A DNA stretch of 64,000 nucleotides from Rhodamnia argentea. Lineage: Eukaryota > Streptophyta > Magnoliopsida > Myrtales > Myrtaceae. A model generated the notes under the pieces. It was not told where the DNA came from. It was given only the letters and a program-made list of their open reading frames with translations, and ran no database searches. Location: NCBI RefSeq assembly GCF_020921035.1, contig NC_063151.1, positions 1,116,001 to 1,180,000 on the forward strand, read 5' to 3'. Position 1 is the first letter of the stretch, and each line of letters begins with the position of its first letter. Below, one piece after another: positions 24,855 through 36,297 of the stretch. The position numbers and the translations under genes are program-made.

Positions 24855-26979
24855 GTATTGTGAGATTTGGTGTGATCACTGCAAATTGTTTTAAAAGCTT
24901 AAACTGTTAGATGAAAACGTGGTTTAATCTTCAATTATTCTATTACTCCCGCTCACGCTCATTTTGGTCCTTTCATCTAGTACTAAGCGTGAACATATTT
25001 AATTGGAGATACAAATGGGGCTTGAAATGTTTGAATTCGAGACTTCCTACTCTAATACCATTTGAGATTTGGTGTGAGTCAAAATGTAAAACAAGATATA
25101 AAATAAAGCAAAATTAAGAAAAGATTTTTAAGAATACTCAACTTGTGGATAATGTGATAGGTGGAATCAAACCTGGAATCACTAGCAAGGAGAGAGATTT
25201 CATAGAGCCCAGTAAGACACCGCTTCGATTCCACGTAGCTAGGAGTCAGGACATACTAGATGGTGTTGTGGAAATTGGATTGTTGGTGAAAGTAGAACAG
25301 TAGTTTTTAGTTCTTTAATTTGATGCGTGACAACAATCAAATTATTCTTATTAAGGTATTATTTGCCCCTTTATTATTGTTGATGGATTTAGAACAAATA
25401 CACCTTCAAGATATACACCAATGCCACAAAAAAATAAGTTCAGTAATTACTTTGTTTTTCCTGAGCAGTCATGAAGAAAGGAGAGTTGTGACGAAGAGAA
25501 GGTTGTTGTTCTTGAGCAGTTATGATGAGTATTGTATGTTTTGGTCGTATTTATGACAACTAATTAACACATCTACTGGGAATAGATATATTATCTCCAC
25601 CATCACCACTTTTCATGATCAATCATCATTTTTCTTCATGTCAGCATTGATTTTTCCTCATATCCAACAATCACCTCTTTCGATGTCCAACAATCAACTT
25701 TTGTTTTTCCTTTTTTTCATGATAACAAGCTATTTCGAAAGGCGGGACATGAAGGGCTCAATCCACGTGCACCCAAAATAACGTAACATAATCCTCATAT
25801 TCCACATGCAAAACGAACAAAGTTGTTCGTTCTCGATTCGCCCAACCATACACGCCGATCGCGGATCGAAAATAGGCCCTCGGTAAAACGTGCCAGATCT
25901 GTCCGGTTATAAGGCAGCAATCAAGGAGAGGAGGAGTATGTATGCATATGTTGTCGCGTCGTCGCGTTAAGCAAAAACCAAGGGACGTTTCGAGTACGGG
26001 GAGTGAAGTGTCGGAGTGCGGACCCGAAAAGGCTTTGTCGCGTGCGGTTTCTGCATGCAAGATCTTTTGATGATGAATTTCTACGTGCGTCGACATTTGG
26101 TGCTGCTTCTCCTTCTTCTTTGCTTTGCCTTTTGCTTTTGCTTATTCTTCTGCGCTTTGTCTGCAAAAACAAAAAGGAAGGAAGGGGAAAATCTAAGCAG
26201 AATCTTGCCTAGTTGCAGCAGCCCCTAGAGGCTCGAGATACAGAGATGCGTCCTAGGATTGTTCTCCCCTTTTTACTTACGCTTTTTAAGTAAAATGAAA
26301 GTTAAAGCAACAAAATAAATTTTCATCCACCAAAAGCAACAATCCATAAAAGTTCAATTACGTTATGGTGGAAGAATTAAATTCTTTGAAGGATGTGGAG
26401 ATCAAATAGTCCTTGTCCTCGGACCTCCGCCCACTCAACATTGAGCGGGACCCATATACCTTCCTGTCGATGGAGAGTATGAACCATAGTCAACACAAAA
26501 AATAATAAATCAATTTTAATAATGTAGGTTTCAAATTCCAGATCGTGAACATACTCACCTTGGAACCGCTTGCCCGAGCTCGATGAACGCTCAACAGTGC
26601 ATCCTCCACTATTGCCACTTATAGTTGCCGACTCCCAACAATACCACTTCCCCTTATGGCATATGACCACACTGCCACCATCCAGTGACATCTCTCTCTT
26701 TCTGCCACCGTCGATCTCTGCCCTCTTCCCCCTGAATCTTTTAATTTTGCCAACACGAGATAGGTTACTCTTCTCAGGTTGGTATGATGCGTCTCCAGCA
26801 TATTAATCAACCTGCCTGGTGTAAGCAATCACTATTTCGTCGCCTATGGCACAGACGACAAATGACAAGTGGAATTACTTCTAGGACACAGGGGACTCCC
26901 GCACTTGGAAAATGGGGAAAAAGAGAACAAATTTAAATTCAATTACCAATTGTCCCACCCAAAAGGAGAATTACTTCAC
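24855..26979. other. Gene-free spacer
   Basis: AT-rich sequence with no recognisable gene. The minus-strand ORF at 26377-26691 and its neighbours have no domain I know. The region may be old repeat sequence. Confidence 0.45.
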
Positions 26980-27655
26980 AAACTGTACGTCTATGGCACA
27001 GAAGCCGACCTCGCCGGCATGAATAATTTTAGCCGGTTGTCGGGCCTCAGCATTGGCCGATGACCAGCCAGAGGCGATGGCTAGCGAGATCGACCTCGTC
27101 GTTGTTGGGTGAGGTTGGCCTTGCCATGATCGGCCGAGGCTCGACCTTGTCGGTCATTGACAAGACTCGACCTTGCCATCGTTAGGCGAGGTCGGCCTCG
27201 TAAGTGGCTAGGAGAGGCTCACCCTCGCTAGATTTGGTGAGATCGATCTTGCCTAGCAATGGTGAGGTCGAGGCTCGTTAGAGGAGGGCAAGGCTGAGTT
27301 TCGCTAGTGCCCTGCGAGGGCAAGCTTCGCTAGAGGCCAATGATGTCAACCTCGCCAACCGTCACCTCTAGCCAATTGTCGAGGCCTGGCAACCTACCGG
27401 AGGAAGAAGGACAAAGAAAAAAATAAAATAATAAATCGAAAAAAAAGTATTTAAATATCATTAAAATTGCTCATGTTGGCGGTAGACGCATCTCGTATGA
27501 CAAGTGGCGTCCACGTCAATGATTTCCGGCCAAAATTGATTTGGACTCAATTGGCAAAACGTAGAATTACTTAAAACCCAATTGGCACAATTAAAAAGTT
27601 TAGCATTGAATCAACAAAAGTGTAATAGGTTTAGAATTTTTTGGACACAATTTTC
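26980..27655. repeat. Partial foldback element, copy B, with GC-rich core
   Basis: The core at 26980-27400 is made of degenerate GAGGTCGAGCCTCGCC-like units in both orientations. The right part (27470-27655) ends with ...GTGTAATAGGTTTAGAATTT, similar to the right arms of copies A and C. I do not find a clear left arm, so the copy is truncated or diverged. Confidence 0.45.
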
Positions 27656-28111
27656 CATTGAAGAGTCTGTACCAACTTTCTAACGCAAAGTTATTACTCA
27701 AACATTTAACTCCCCCATTCTTTTTCAAGCGATGTGTCATGATTCGAGTAGACAAAATAAGACAAAACTCTTTGACCATGAATATGTGATTCGTACCGAA
27801 AGTGTCGTCGAGAATCCGATCGCGATGCGTATGAGCCCAGAAAAGCAGAGGAAGAGAAGGATTTCCCTTTTTGACTTTGTTGTTGAGCTCGCAACGCTTC
27901 GCTCTTCCAAAGCGGATATCACAATCCCAAGCCGGCCAATAAAGCAGTCATCGAGCATATCGAACTCCTCTCATGGAGGGCTGCGAGAACGTGCCACACG
28001 GGTTCATTTGCGTCGCGTTAACTTTGGCATGCTCCGTCGCTTCACATTTATCTGGATTTTGGTCCTAATTTGGAAATGTGCATACAATTTTATCTGGGCA
28101 GTGAAAGGATT

Positions 28112-28805
28112 ACTTAAAAAAGTCCTAAACTTATTATAATAGTGCTGATTAAGTTCTCAACTTTTTTTTTTTTTGTAAATTGGATCCTAAACCTTTAGAA
28201 TTTGTGTCAATTCAGTCTATCCGATCAATTTAAGCCGAAAATCATTGATGTGGCGCGGCCATCCGTTAGTATGCACAATTTTTAATAATACTTTGATAAT
28301 TTTTTAATTTTTTCTTTCTCTTTCAATTTTTTTTCCTTTCCTTCTTCCTCCAGCTGATCGCCGGACTAAGGCTAGGGCCGATGAAGTCGACCTCATCGGC
28401 CTCCGGTGAAGCTCATCCCCTCCAGCAATTGGCAAGGTCAAGCCTATGCTAGCCATGGCTGGGCAAGGCTCGACATTTGGGAGCTTCAAAGACGGCAAGG
28501 CTCGCCCTCTCTATTAACCGGCGGGGTCAAGATTCGCCAAAGGCTGACGAGACTCTCCCTTGGCTGGTCGCCAGACTCGGCGATTGGCAAGAGGATTTGA
28601 AGGAAGGAAAAAAAAAGGAAAAAAAAAATAAAATAAATAAATAATTCAAAAAATATTAAAATATTGTTAAAAAAAATTTATGTCAAAGCCAGCCTTTGCT
28701 ACATTAGCGGTTTTCTTGCCAAAATTGATCGGATGAACTAAATTAACACAAATATACAAAATTTAGGACTGAATTGACACAATTATAATAGATTTATGGC
28801 TTCTT
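28112..28805. repeat. Foldback MITE-like element, copy C
   Basis: The left arm starts about AAAGTCCTAAACTTATTATA and includes GTGTCAATTCAGTCTATCCG. The right arm is its approximate complement (CGGATGAACTAAATTAACAC, then ATTATAATAGATTTATGGCT). The core contains the same GGCAAGGCTCG / GGTCAAG units as copy B, flanked by A- and T-rich runs. No coding capacity is seen. It belongs to one family with copies A and B. Confidence 0.6.
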
Positions 28806-31034
28806 CTTTTTTTTAAATCTTCGTGATCTTATTTAGTAAAATGAAGCAGGGAATCTCACCCCTTCTTTCTAATTAAGTATGTGCAACAAGGAATTTCAGC
28901 TTCATAACCTCAGAAACAAGAGAATTGGATCATGCGTCCCTTCCCCGACGGCGAGGGACCCACTTGGCCTCAACAGCCGTGCCTCTTCCGATGCGTGTGA
29001 ATCATATAAATGGTGGGTAATGTAGGCACCCGGAAGGCGCTGCCGACGCGTCGCGAATTCCCACGGGGTCAGGCGGTCTCCACATGCATGATGGTCAGTT
29101 CGGACAGAACGCGAAGCACATGCCCCACTCACTCCAAGCGCGACTCAAATCTTAAGAAGGAACCCGTGCGACAATGGTCGCCAGGCCATCAGCCCAATAC
29201 ATATTGTCGGAGATTGATCGTTCTTGACGAGGATGTCGTCTCGTTTCCCATGTATTGACGAGGGGAAATTGCGACAAGACGAAAGCAAGATAAGGGGAAA
29301 GTAAAAAAATAAAAAAAAAGGTAACCTAAAGAAAACGAAGACGAAAAGGGGTAATGATTCTCATTGGGTACTTTTAGTTTTTGTAACATACGGCAGATAA
29401 TGACTCCCCTCGATTCCGATTGTGAACCGGGGGGAGGAGGGGGTGAAAAGGGGTTTGAGATATTATTCTCCCGAGAATGTGCGCGCATCACGTACACAAT
29501 GATGAGAGCGAAATCTTGTGGATGAGGAGGGAACACAAGGGCCTAGGCCTCAGACCATCCTAATCACATCTTCACCCATCATCTAAAAACAAAGGGATTG
29601 ACATTGGACGGAGAAGGACCCCCCCGCCTCCTTTGGAGGAAATAAAAAAGAAAAAAACTTTCCAATCTGCCAGCTGTAGGATCTCCAAAAGTGGATGCAT
29701 TATTGACCATAACAAAAATTGGGAATCATGAGGGGTGGAACGAAACGACGCCAATTCGTTGGCTTCGAGGGGCAAGGGAGGGTGGAAGAAGGTGAGACTT
29801 GAAGATAGTGGTGAAAACTTTGGTGGTCCTAGAGAATAATACTTGCCCGTGGCATAACATAAGCAAATGAACACACATGCCATTGTTTCGGATTTGGGTT
29901 TTTTCCGATAAGGGAGGAGATGATTTTCTCACTGCATGATTGAAGTCGATGAAGGGTACCTATTGAGGAAGAAAAATGGTCCTTGTGGGATCGTTTTCCC
30001 GCTAGGATGTGGACAGTTCTTGGGTCTCCATTCATCATGAGATTTGAATTCCAAGCACTGTGGGGGGTTACTACTAAACATTGCACTCGAGTCAAACGTG
30101 GGGTCTCGAGCCACCCCATCATTATCATTCTAATTTTTCCTCTTTTTTTTTTTTTTTTGTTACGATGATCTTGTCCTAACCCGCGATGACGAGTCACGTC
30201 GCGTCTACCTTGTTGGGGGAGGAGAATTGGGATCTTCTCTACTCTTGCTGGGAGAGGATATTTTTTTTGTTGTTTTGTAGAATCCTTACTAATTATTTCT
30301 TATTAACGGAGAAGTAAAGAAGAGGTTGCCCCGTATGATGCTAATCAAAGGATGCACCCTCTCGGGCATTTGTAGGTTGTAAGTGATTATTTAGTTTCAA
30401 GATGCGTACATGCTAATGTTTTATTGTTACTTATGGAAGCATCACCATAAATGGATGGAGCGAATGCGATGGTTTGCCTAGAGCGCCTAATGGGCTAGTG
30501 CACGAATACATTCCATTGCCCACAATGATTTTGGATGGTCCGAGGAATTTATCATTCCATGCTTATACTCATAAACATGTTCGTCGCATCCTTCGTCAAA
30601 AGATTCATTCCCATAACACAGGCATGGAAAACAGAAAAAAGGGAAGGACCCAATGGCCGTGCAGTTTCATGAGCAGCACAGGCTAAATTGCTGAGCAGAG
30701 CAGAGCACATCGGAAGTACTTGGGCAAAACACCAGTATCACTAATCTGAAATCGAAATTACATTTTGATTCCATAAGTCCCCAACTATGGGGGACAATAA
30801 TTCAAAGAATCGCAATAAATGATACAGCTGATGTTATCTATCCGCAACATAATGATAGATGCTCTTGAGGCTTTTTCCCTTTGCTAGAAAGGCCCACTGC
30901 AATCAAAGAAATGGCAATGTGCTGCGGGCAGCAACCAAAAAAGGGGGATCAATATTCACTGCCCATTGACCCAATGGCCACTCGTGAGAATTCATGGCAA
31001 AGGGACTAACATCAACACGAGGCTCACTCAAACT
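28806..31034. other. Gene-free spacer downstream of the COQ10-like gene
   Basis: Short ORFs only. A T-run lies at about 30142-30159. The last few hundred bases (to 31034) should be the 3'UTR of the COQ10-like gene. Confidence 0.5.
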
Positions 31035-34000
31035 TCAAGCCCTCTGTCCGTAAGAGTCTTCATGAACTCGGACCCCGGGCCCGTAAATCAAGCGGCAACG
31101 TTCACTGAACGAGCCGACCAGTCGGGCAACAACTTCTTTGAAGAAGACCGACGCCACCTAATAGCACGAAACCCAAAGACAAATTAGCATGGTCCACAGG
31201 CGCGCGCATTATTTTCGAAACGGACAGAAGCTTAAGGTTTTAAATGAACTGCTGCAAGAGCCAGAAACATCAGTGCTAATGAATGAATCTGATGGACTGA
31301 TATTAGTGAATGTAGCAAACTACACTGAACCACCAGAAAAATATGAGCTCACTTATAAACACTGACTTTGTTGCTTGGGTTCGATGGGGTCTAGATAATG
31401 TGGGAGGAAATCTGATCAAGAGAGATGCAAAATAACAGCAACTGCAGACACTCACAAGTTTAAAGGACACTGCCATACACATAATGACATAATCGTATAA
31501 CAGAGATAACAAACAGCGGCAGCAAATAACATTTACATTCATATAGAGGGACTCACGACCATAACTGATCAAACTTAAGTGCCAAAGGTTAAACAAGAGT
31601 CGTCGTGCCATTATGCCCAGGACATTATTTTAGTCAGCGTGTCCCATGGATTGACATCTTACTATTTACTTCATATATGTACTAAGTTCACATGCCTCAA
31701 CTCCAATGCTGAAGAAGAAAAGGCCATATGCTACTAGTAATGAATAACTCTGGCATTTATCAACAGAAAATCTGGCTTTCTAAAGGCATTAACTAAATTA
31801 CAAATGTAGAGTACAGTGAATGAGCGCTGGACGCTCCACTAGCTCACAAAATGAGCAATTTTTTCTTTACCATATGTGGAAACACTGAAAATTTTATAGA
31901 ATAGCAATAAGACCCGCAATGCTATACGGAGCTAAATGTTAGCTAGCACAAAGGCAACATGAGCATATAATGGGAGTAGCGAAAATGAGGATGTTAACGT
32001 GGATGTGTGGTCATACACGGATGGATAAGATAAGAAATGAAGATATTCGACGAAAAATTGAAGTAGTACCGGCGGCAAAAAAGATAAGAGAACAGAGATT
32101 GAGATAGTTTGAGCATATTCTTCGAAGATTCCTAGATGCTCCGGTAAGAACAGAAGTTTGTTACCGAGAGTATGACATGAAGAAAGGAAGAGATCGCCCG
32201 AAACTTACCTGGGGAAAAGTAGTAAAACAAGATTTAATGAAGTGGGAAATAAATTGGCATACGATTTGTCTTAGGACGGAGTGAAGGAAAGCTATTAGCA
32301 TTGTGGAGGGGCAAAATTCCTATGTTCCGGACTGTCCTTTTTAGTCTTTTTCCCTATATATATATAATTATTTCCTTTTCCTCAATCGGTCTTGCTTTTA
32401 TTTTATTTATTTTTGGGCTCATCGACCGTCGACCCCAACTAGTTTGGGATAAAGGTGATGTTGATGTTGATGTTGATGTGGAAACACTGAAAGTTTAAGA
32501 GGCGAATGTGGCATATTAGCAGAAAAAAATGTCCAATTTACAGTCTATCTCTCTTATTGCTAGTAACATTTTTTAAAGTCAGCAAGCTAGAGATAGATTG
32601 ATCTAACTGTGTAACGACCACTCATTATCACTGCATATGCCATCTAAGTATAATTCTCTAGGACGGAATTGCAGTTGATATCTTATTGATGGTAGCTGTT
32701 ACTCTCATCTACCCCTGTGATAACCGCACAACAATCTGCTAGCAACCGCAACATTTTGGTGTTCCCATTCAAGGAAAGAACTCAGTGGTTTTGCAAATAG
32801 AAACATGTAGTCTGTATGTTGCAAATGCCAGTATATAGATTTGAACATAGCATGTGCCAAGAAATACACAAGGCTTTCCAACTAGACTAGGTAATTCATT
32901 GTCTGTACAGTCAGCAGAACAGCTTCTGACATCTGAGGACTTCAAGTAAATGATTATAGAGATAGGAAATTGATGCAACCGCATAAATTACAAGAAGCAA
33001 CACTACCTGCCGGTAAAGTGGGGACTGAAACTTAAAATCAACCAAAAAGTGAAGGCTACAAGATCCTGGAACAGGTCCTGGACTGAACTCCCAAATATTT
33101 ATCAAATGGTCAAAAAGGGTACTCTCTGATGCTGTCGTCTGGAAAATAAAGCAGAGAACAAGAAAACATTAATTCTACCAAAAAACAAAACCATATCAGT
33201 CAACTCAAAACTTCAACCTAGAACACCAATTGTTAGCAGCTTAAAAACAGACAAAATGTTCTCATCGATCCATGCAAGACAAAACCTACTTATTTTCTTG
33301 CTAGATGAAGAATAAGTTTTGGGAAGAGCGAGAAGGGGATTACTCCCAGACTTGTAGATCTTGGTAAGGGTAGGTCACCACTGAACCAAACCCTTGTTAC
33401 CGACGAAAGCTTATCTTTGGACAAGCATCTTTCTGAATTGTGCAAGTATCCACATATGGTGGAACCAGTCAATTTTTCTTATCCTTTTCAGTCAAATTCT
33501 ATTGAGATAGATTCAATCCGAAATCAACTAAAAGAGGCAAGTAAATGACTTCTGTTATCATTGCCAAATATAATAAATTAAAATACTAAATTTGATTACT
33601 TCAGGAACAAAGATTCAAGCAGAAATGAAAAACCTTTGCGAGATTACATTTGGAAAACAATTCCAAGTCAATTGTTCAATCTGGCTCAAAAATGAGGATA
33701 GAAAGTCTGATGGTCAATCTTTTTGAAATTCTTCTGCAGGAACTCTCAACAGATTGTGATGTGGACCAAAGCAAAAGTGGACAAGGTGTTGCCTGTCAAA
33801 GTAAGTAGGAAACTGGAAATTTGCCTATGAAACAGGTCTTCCCATCTGGATACTTAATGAGTTGTATCAAGCTTCTAATTAATGCAAGTCACAATAGTAA
33901 ATGCATATGACACTATGCCAACGAAAAAACAAACTAAGATAAAGACACGATTGTTTCTTGAAGCCAAGCAGTGATTAGGCATAATATCTGGAGCAGTGTT

Positions 34001-34819
34001 TGTAATGATCAACAATGGAAGCTCCTTGTGCTACTGTGTACTCTGTTTGCAAATATTCAAACGTGACTCATCAATTTGATGCTAGCTGAAAGCAAGATGG
34101 TGAGAGTGTTCAGTGAAACATGTCAATGCATACACACACAGCTGGGAACATAAACGGAGGGAAGAAGATAGCTAGTTGCTTACCTTGATTGACTTTGGTC
34201 TGGTCAACTCTACATGAGAAATATAACTCTCAACAAGAAATTTGAAACCAATCTCCAGCTCTGCATCGAAAGACCCATCCAGATTGTATCGCAATATCTC
34301 CGACCGCTGACACCATGGTACAAACCCATGATACAAATCAACAGCTGCAACCACGTCAAACAGTTGTTCTGGAGAGTACCTATTGATGAAATAGGTCATG
34401 CTCCCAACTCATTCTCGACAAAAAATATTGCACACATCAAGCTATACCTATTGACGAATTTAAAAGAATCACAAATAAACCAAGAGCGCTTTTAGCATGA
34501 ATTACCCCAAAACACGCCTCTCCTCATAAACCTTAGACAAAACACCTCCTTCCTCACCATCTCCACACCCCAGAAACTGCCTCCGCTGCGTAACGCTGTT
34601 GCCACACGACCGCCCGGAACTAATCAGGACGTCCTTGGGTGCGCCAGACGCTTTACGACCAAATGAGGAATCGAGACCTGCGATGCCACCGAGATATCTG
34701 ATGCGGTCGAACGAGGGCTCCCGAGAATCGCTCCAACGAGACTTAATCAAACGCTTGATGTCGTTTCTGCGCGACAGAGACGACCTCACCGCTCGCGACG
34801 TCGACAAAAATGGCGGCAT
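31035..34819 (-). CDS. COQ10-like START-domain protein, mitochondrial (coenzyme Q-binding)
   Basis: Four exons, in transcript order: 34506-34819, 34184-34379, 33007-33138, 31035-31157, in phase, giving 254 aa. Residues 1 to about 95 are Arg/Ser-rich and acid-poor, like a mitochondrial presequence. The polyketide-cyclase/START fold follows: VLSKVYEERRVLGYSPEQLF, VVAAVDLYHGFVPWCQRSEI, SFDAELEIGFKFLVESYISH, PGPVPGSCSLHFLVDFKFQS, and the final helix VFFKEVVARLVGSFSERCRL. COQ10 proteins bind ubiquinone in the inner mitochondrial membrane and support its delivery to respiration and biosynthesis. The length and exon plan match Arabidopsis At4g17650 as I recall it. Intron 3 (31158-33006) is enlarged by a LINE tail. 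Confidence 0.88.
31874..31890. repeat. Left target-site duplication of the LINE copy
   Basis: A 17-bp sequence repeated perfectly at 32476-32492. The first three bases of the right copy could instead belong to the GATGTT tail, giving a minimum of about 14 bp. Confidence 0.85.
31891..32475 (+). mobile_element. 5'-truncated RTE-clade LINE in intron 3 of the COQ10-like gene
   Basis: The plus strand encodes the C-terminal tail typical of RTE reverse transcriptases: RIAIRPAMLYGAKC, MRMLTWMCGHTRMDKIRNED, then GRDRPKLTWGKVVKQDLMKW, with in-frame stops. The element ends with CCCCAACTAGTTTGGGATAA and a (GATGTT)3 simple-repeat tail at 32457-32474, the usual RTE/SINE-type 3' end. A perfect 17-bp direct repeat, ATGTGGAAACACTGAAA, flanks it at 31874-31890 and 32476-32492. 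It lies antisense to the host gene. It is a dead copy. Confidence 0.85.
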
Positions 34820-36297
34820 TGCGTATTACCTGACCAGGGAGGACCTCGGCGAATCAAATCAGAACAAGCGGACGCCTCCAATCAGTTCATTCAAAACCTA
34901 CGAATGAGATCCCGAATGGGAACCGGGCGATTTCATCCGGAAATGCGACCAAAGGATCAAGCGGCCCGCGAGAGAAAGCAATCCAAATCACTGAGCAGAG
35001 CAACTTCAGAGAGTCCGAAGTGATTATGGCGAACTAGGATTTGGGGGCACGTATTTGGAATTTAGGGTTTGCCATTGGAGGTGAGGTTGGCGAGGGGAAG
35101 GAGAAGAAGAGAAGGATGTCTTGGGGAACACGTAGGCAAAGCCAACAAACAATAAATCTGAGTGGCAAACGACACGAGAGAAAGAGAGTTTTTTTTTTGG
35201 TCGGAAAAGCAAGAGAGATTAAAAGTATAAAAATATTTAGATGTAAAATATTGTCAGTAATAACAAATACGTGAATGAATACTTCTATTTTTTTTTTTTA
35301 TCATTCATTTTGAACTTTTTCTGTCTCATAATCAATGTTTTCGGAAAAAAAAGAAAAAGGTTCAAATGCCAAAATATCTTTTTCTTTCTGAACACATTTG
35401 GACAGCCTTTTCATATTGCGTTGTTTCAATATCCAAATCTCCTACAGTAACATCAGTTTGTGAAATGTTGCCTAGATCAATCTCGTATGTACGCAACAAA
35501 CGTACGTGACGAACTTCGTGTTCGTGACCGGACGGAAAGTGGCGCATCTCATTCTTAAGTGGGAAGGAAAACCCTCCTCCTCTCTTTTTTCAGAGCATTG
35601 TCGCGGGGGCAATGCCGCGGACGAAAGCGTATGAACTGGTAATTTTTGTAACGGTTAGAATCGCCAGGCTCTCCAAAACACATACTTGTCTGAGGCAACC
35701 AGGGCTTAACATTGCTACAAATAATCCACGATTAATTACTCTCTGTTGTATAATCGAACAGGAGTGTAAATATGAAAGATCCGGAACATTTCAGTGCAGC
35801 GAAGACGTCGCTCACATTGGCTCCATCACAAATTAAAACACCCATGGTTTCTGTGGAGCACTATGACGACAATAAATCAAATCGTGGTTCAGGTAACATT
35901 TAACAGGTGACAGAGGTCTACAGCATCAATCAACTTGAAAGACAGAAACGAAACCCACAACCCCTGTTGTATTAGTACAATTAATCACCTTGTTCTCTCC
36001 TAGTCGAATTAGCCCCGACTAAACTGTGTCAGCACATTGATATGTAGAGTTGTACAAGTATATATGATCGTGTTCCTAACCCTTGCCCCAGCGGGAATAT
36101 GCACCGTGCGCCTCTCTCTTCAGAGAGGTAAATAGAGCGCAGCACCCCCACACCCGGGTCTTGTCTCTAGAAAAATTGAATCCTCTCGTTTTCTCGCGAG
36201 CACGCAGATGGCGCATGCAATCCATATTCACGTGATTTGTTGATATTAGGGAGTGAGAGAAAGAGAATGTTCCCTGAGCCTTCACAGTAGAGATCCT
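34820..36297. other. Spacer between the COR27-like stop and the COQ10-like start
   Basis: About 1.5 kb. It should include the COQ10-like promoter and 5'UTR and the 3'UTR of the COR27-like gene. A single AAAATATCT (evening-element sequence) lies at 35371-35379, possibly by chance. No gene is seen. Confidence 0.5.

Noticed and set aside
35371..35379. Single evening element upstream of the COQ10-like gene
   Set aside because: One nine-base AT-rich match in AT-rich spacer is expected by chance, and no partner motif is nearby.
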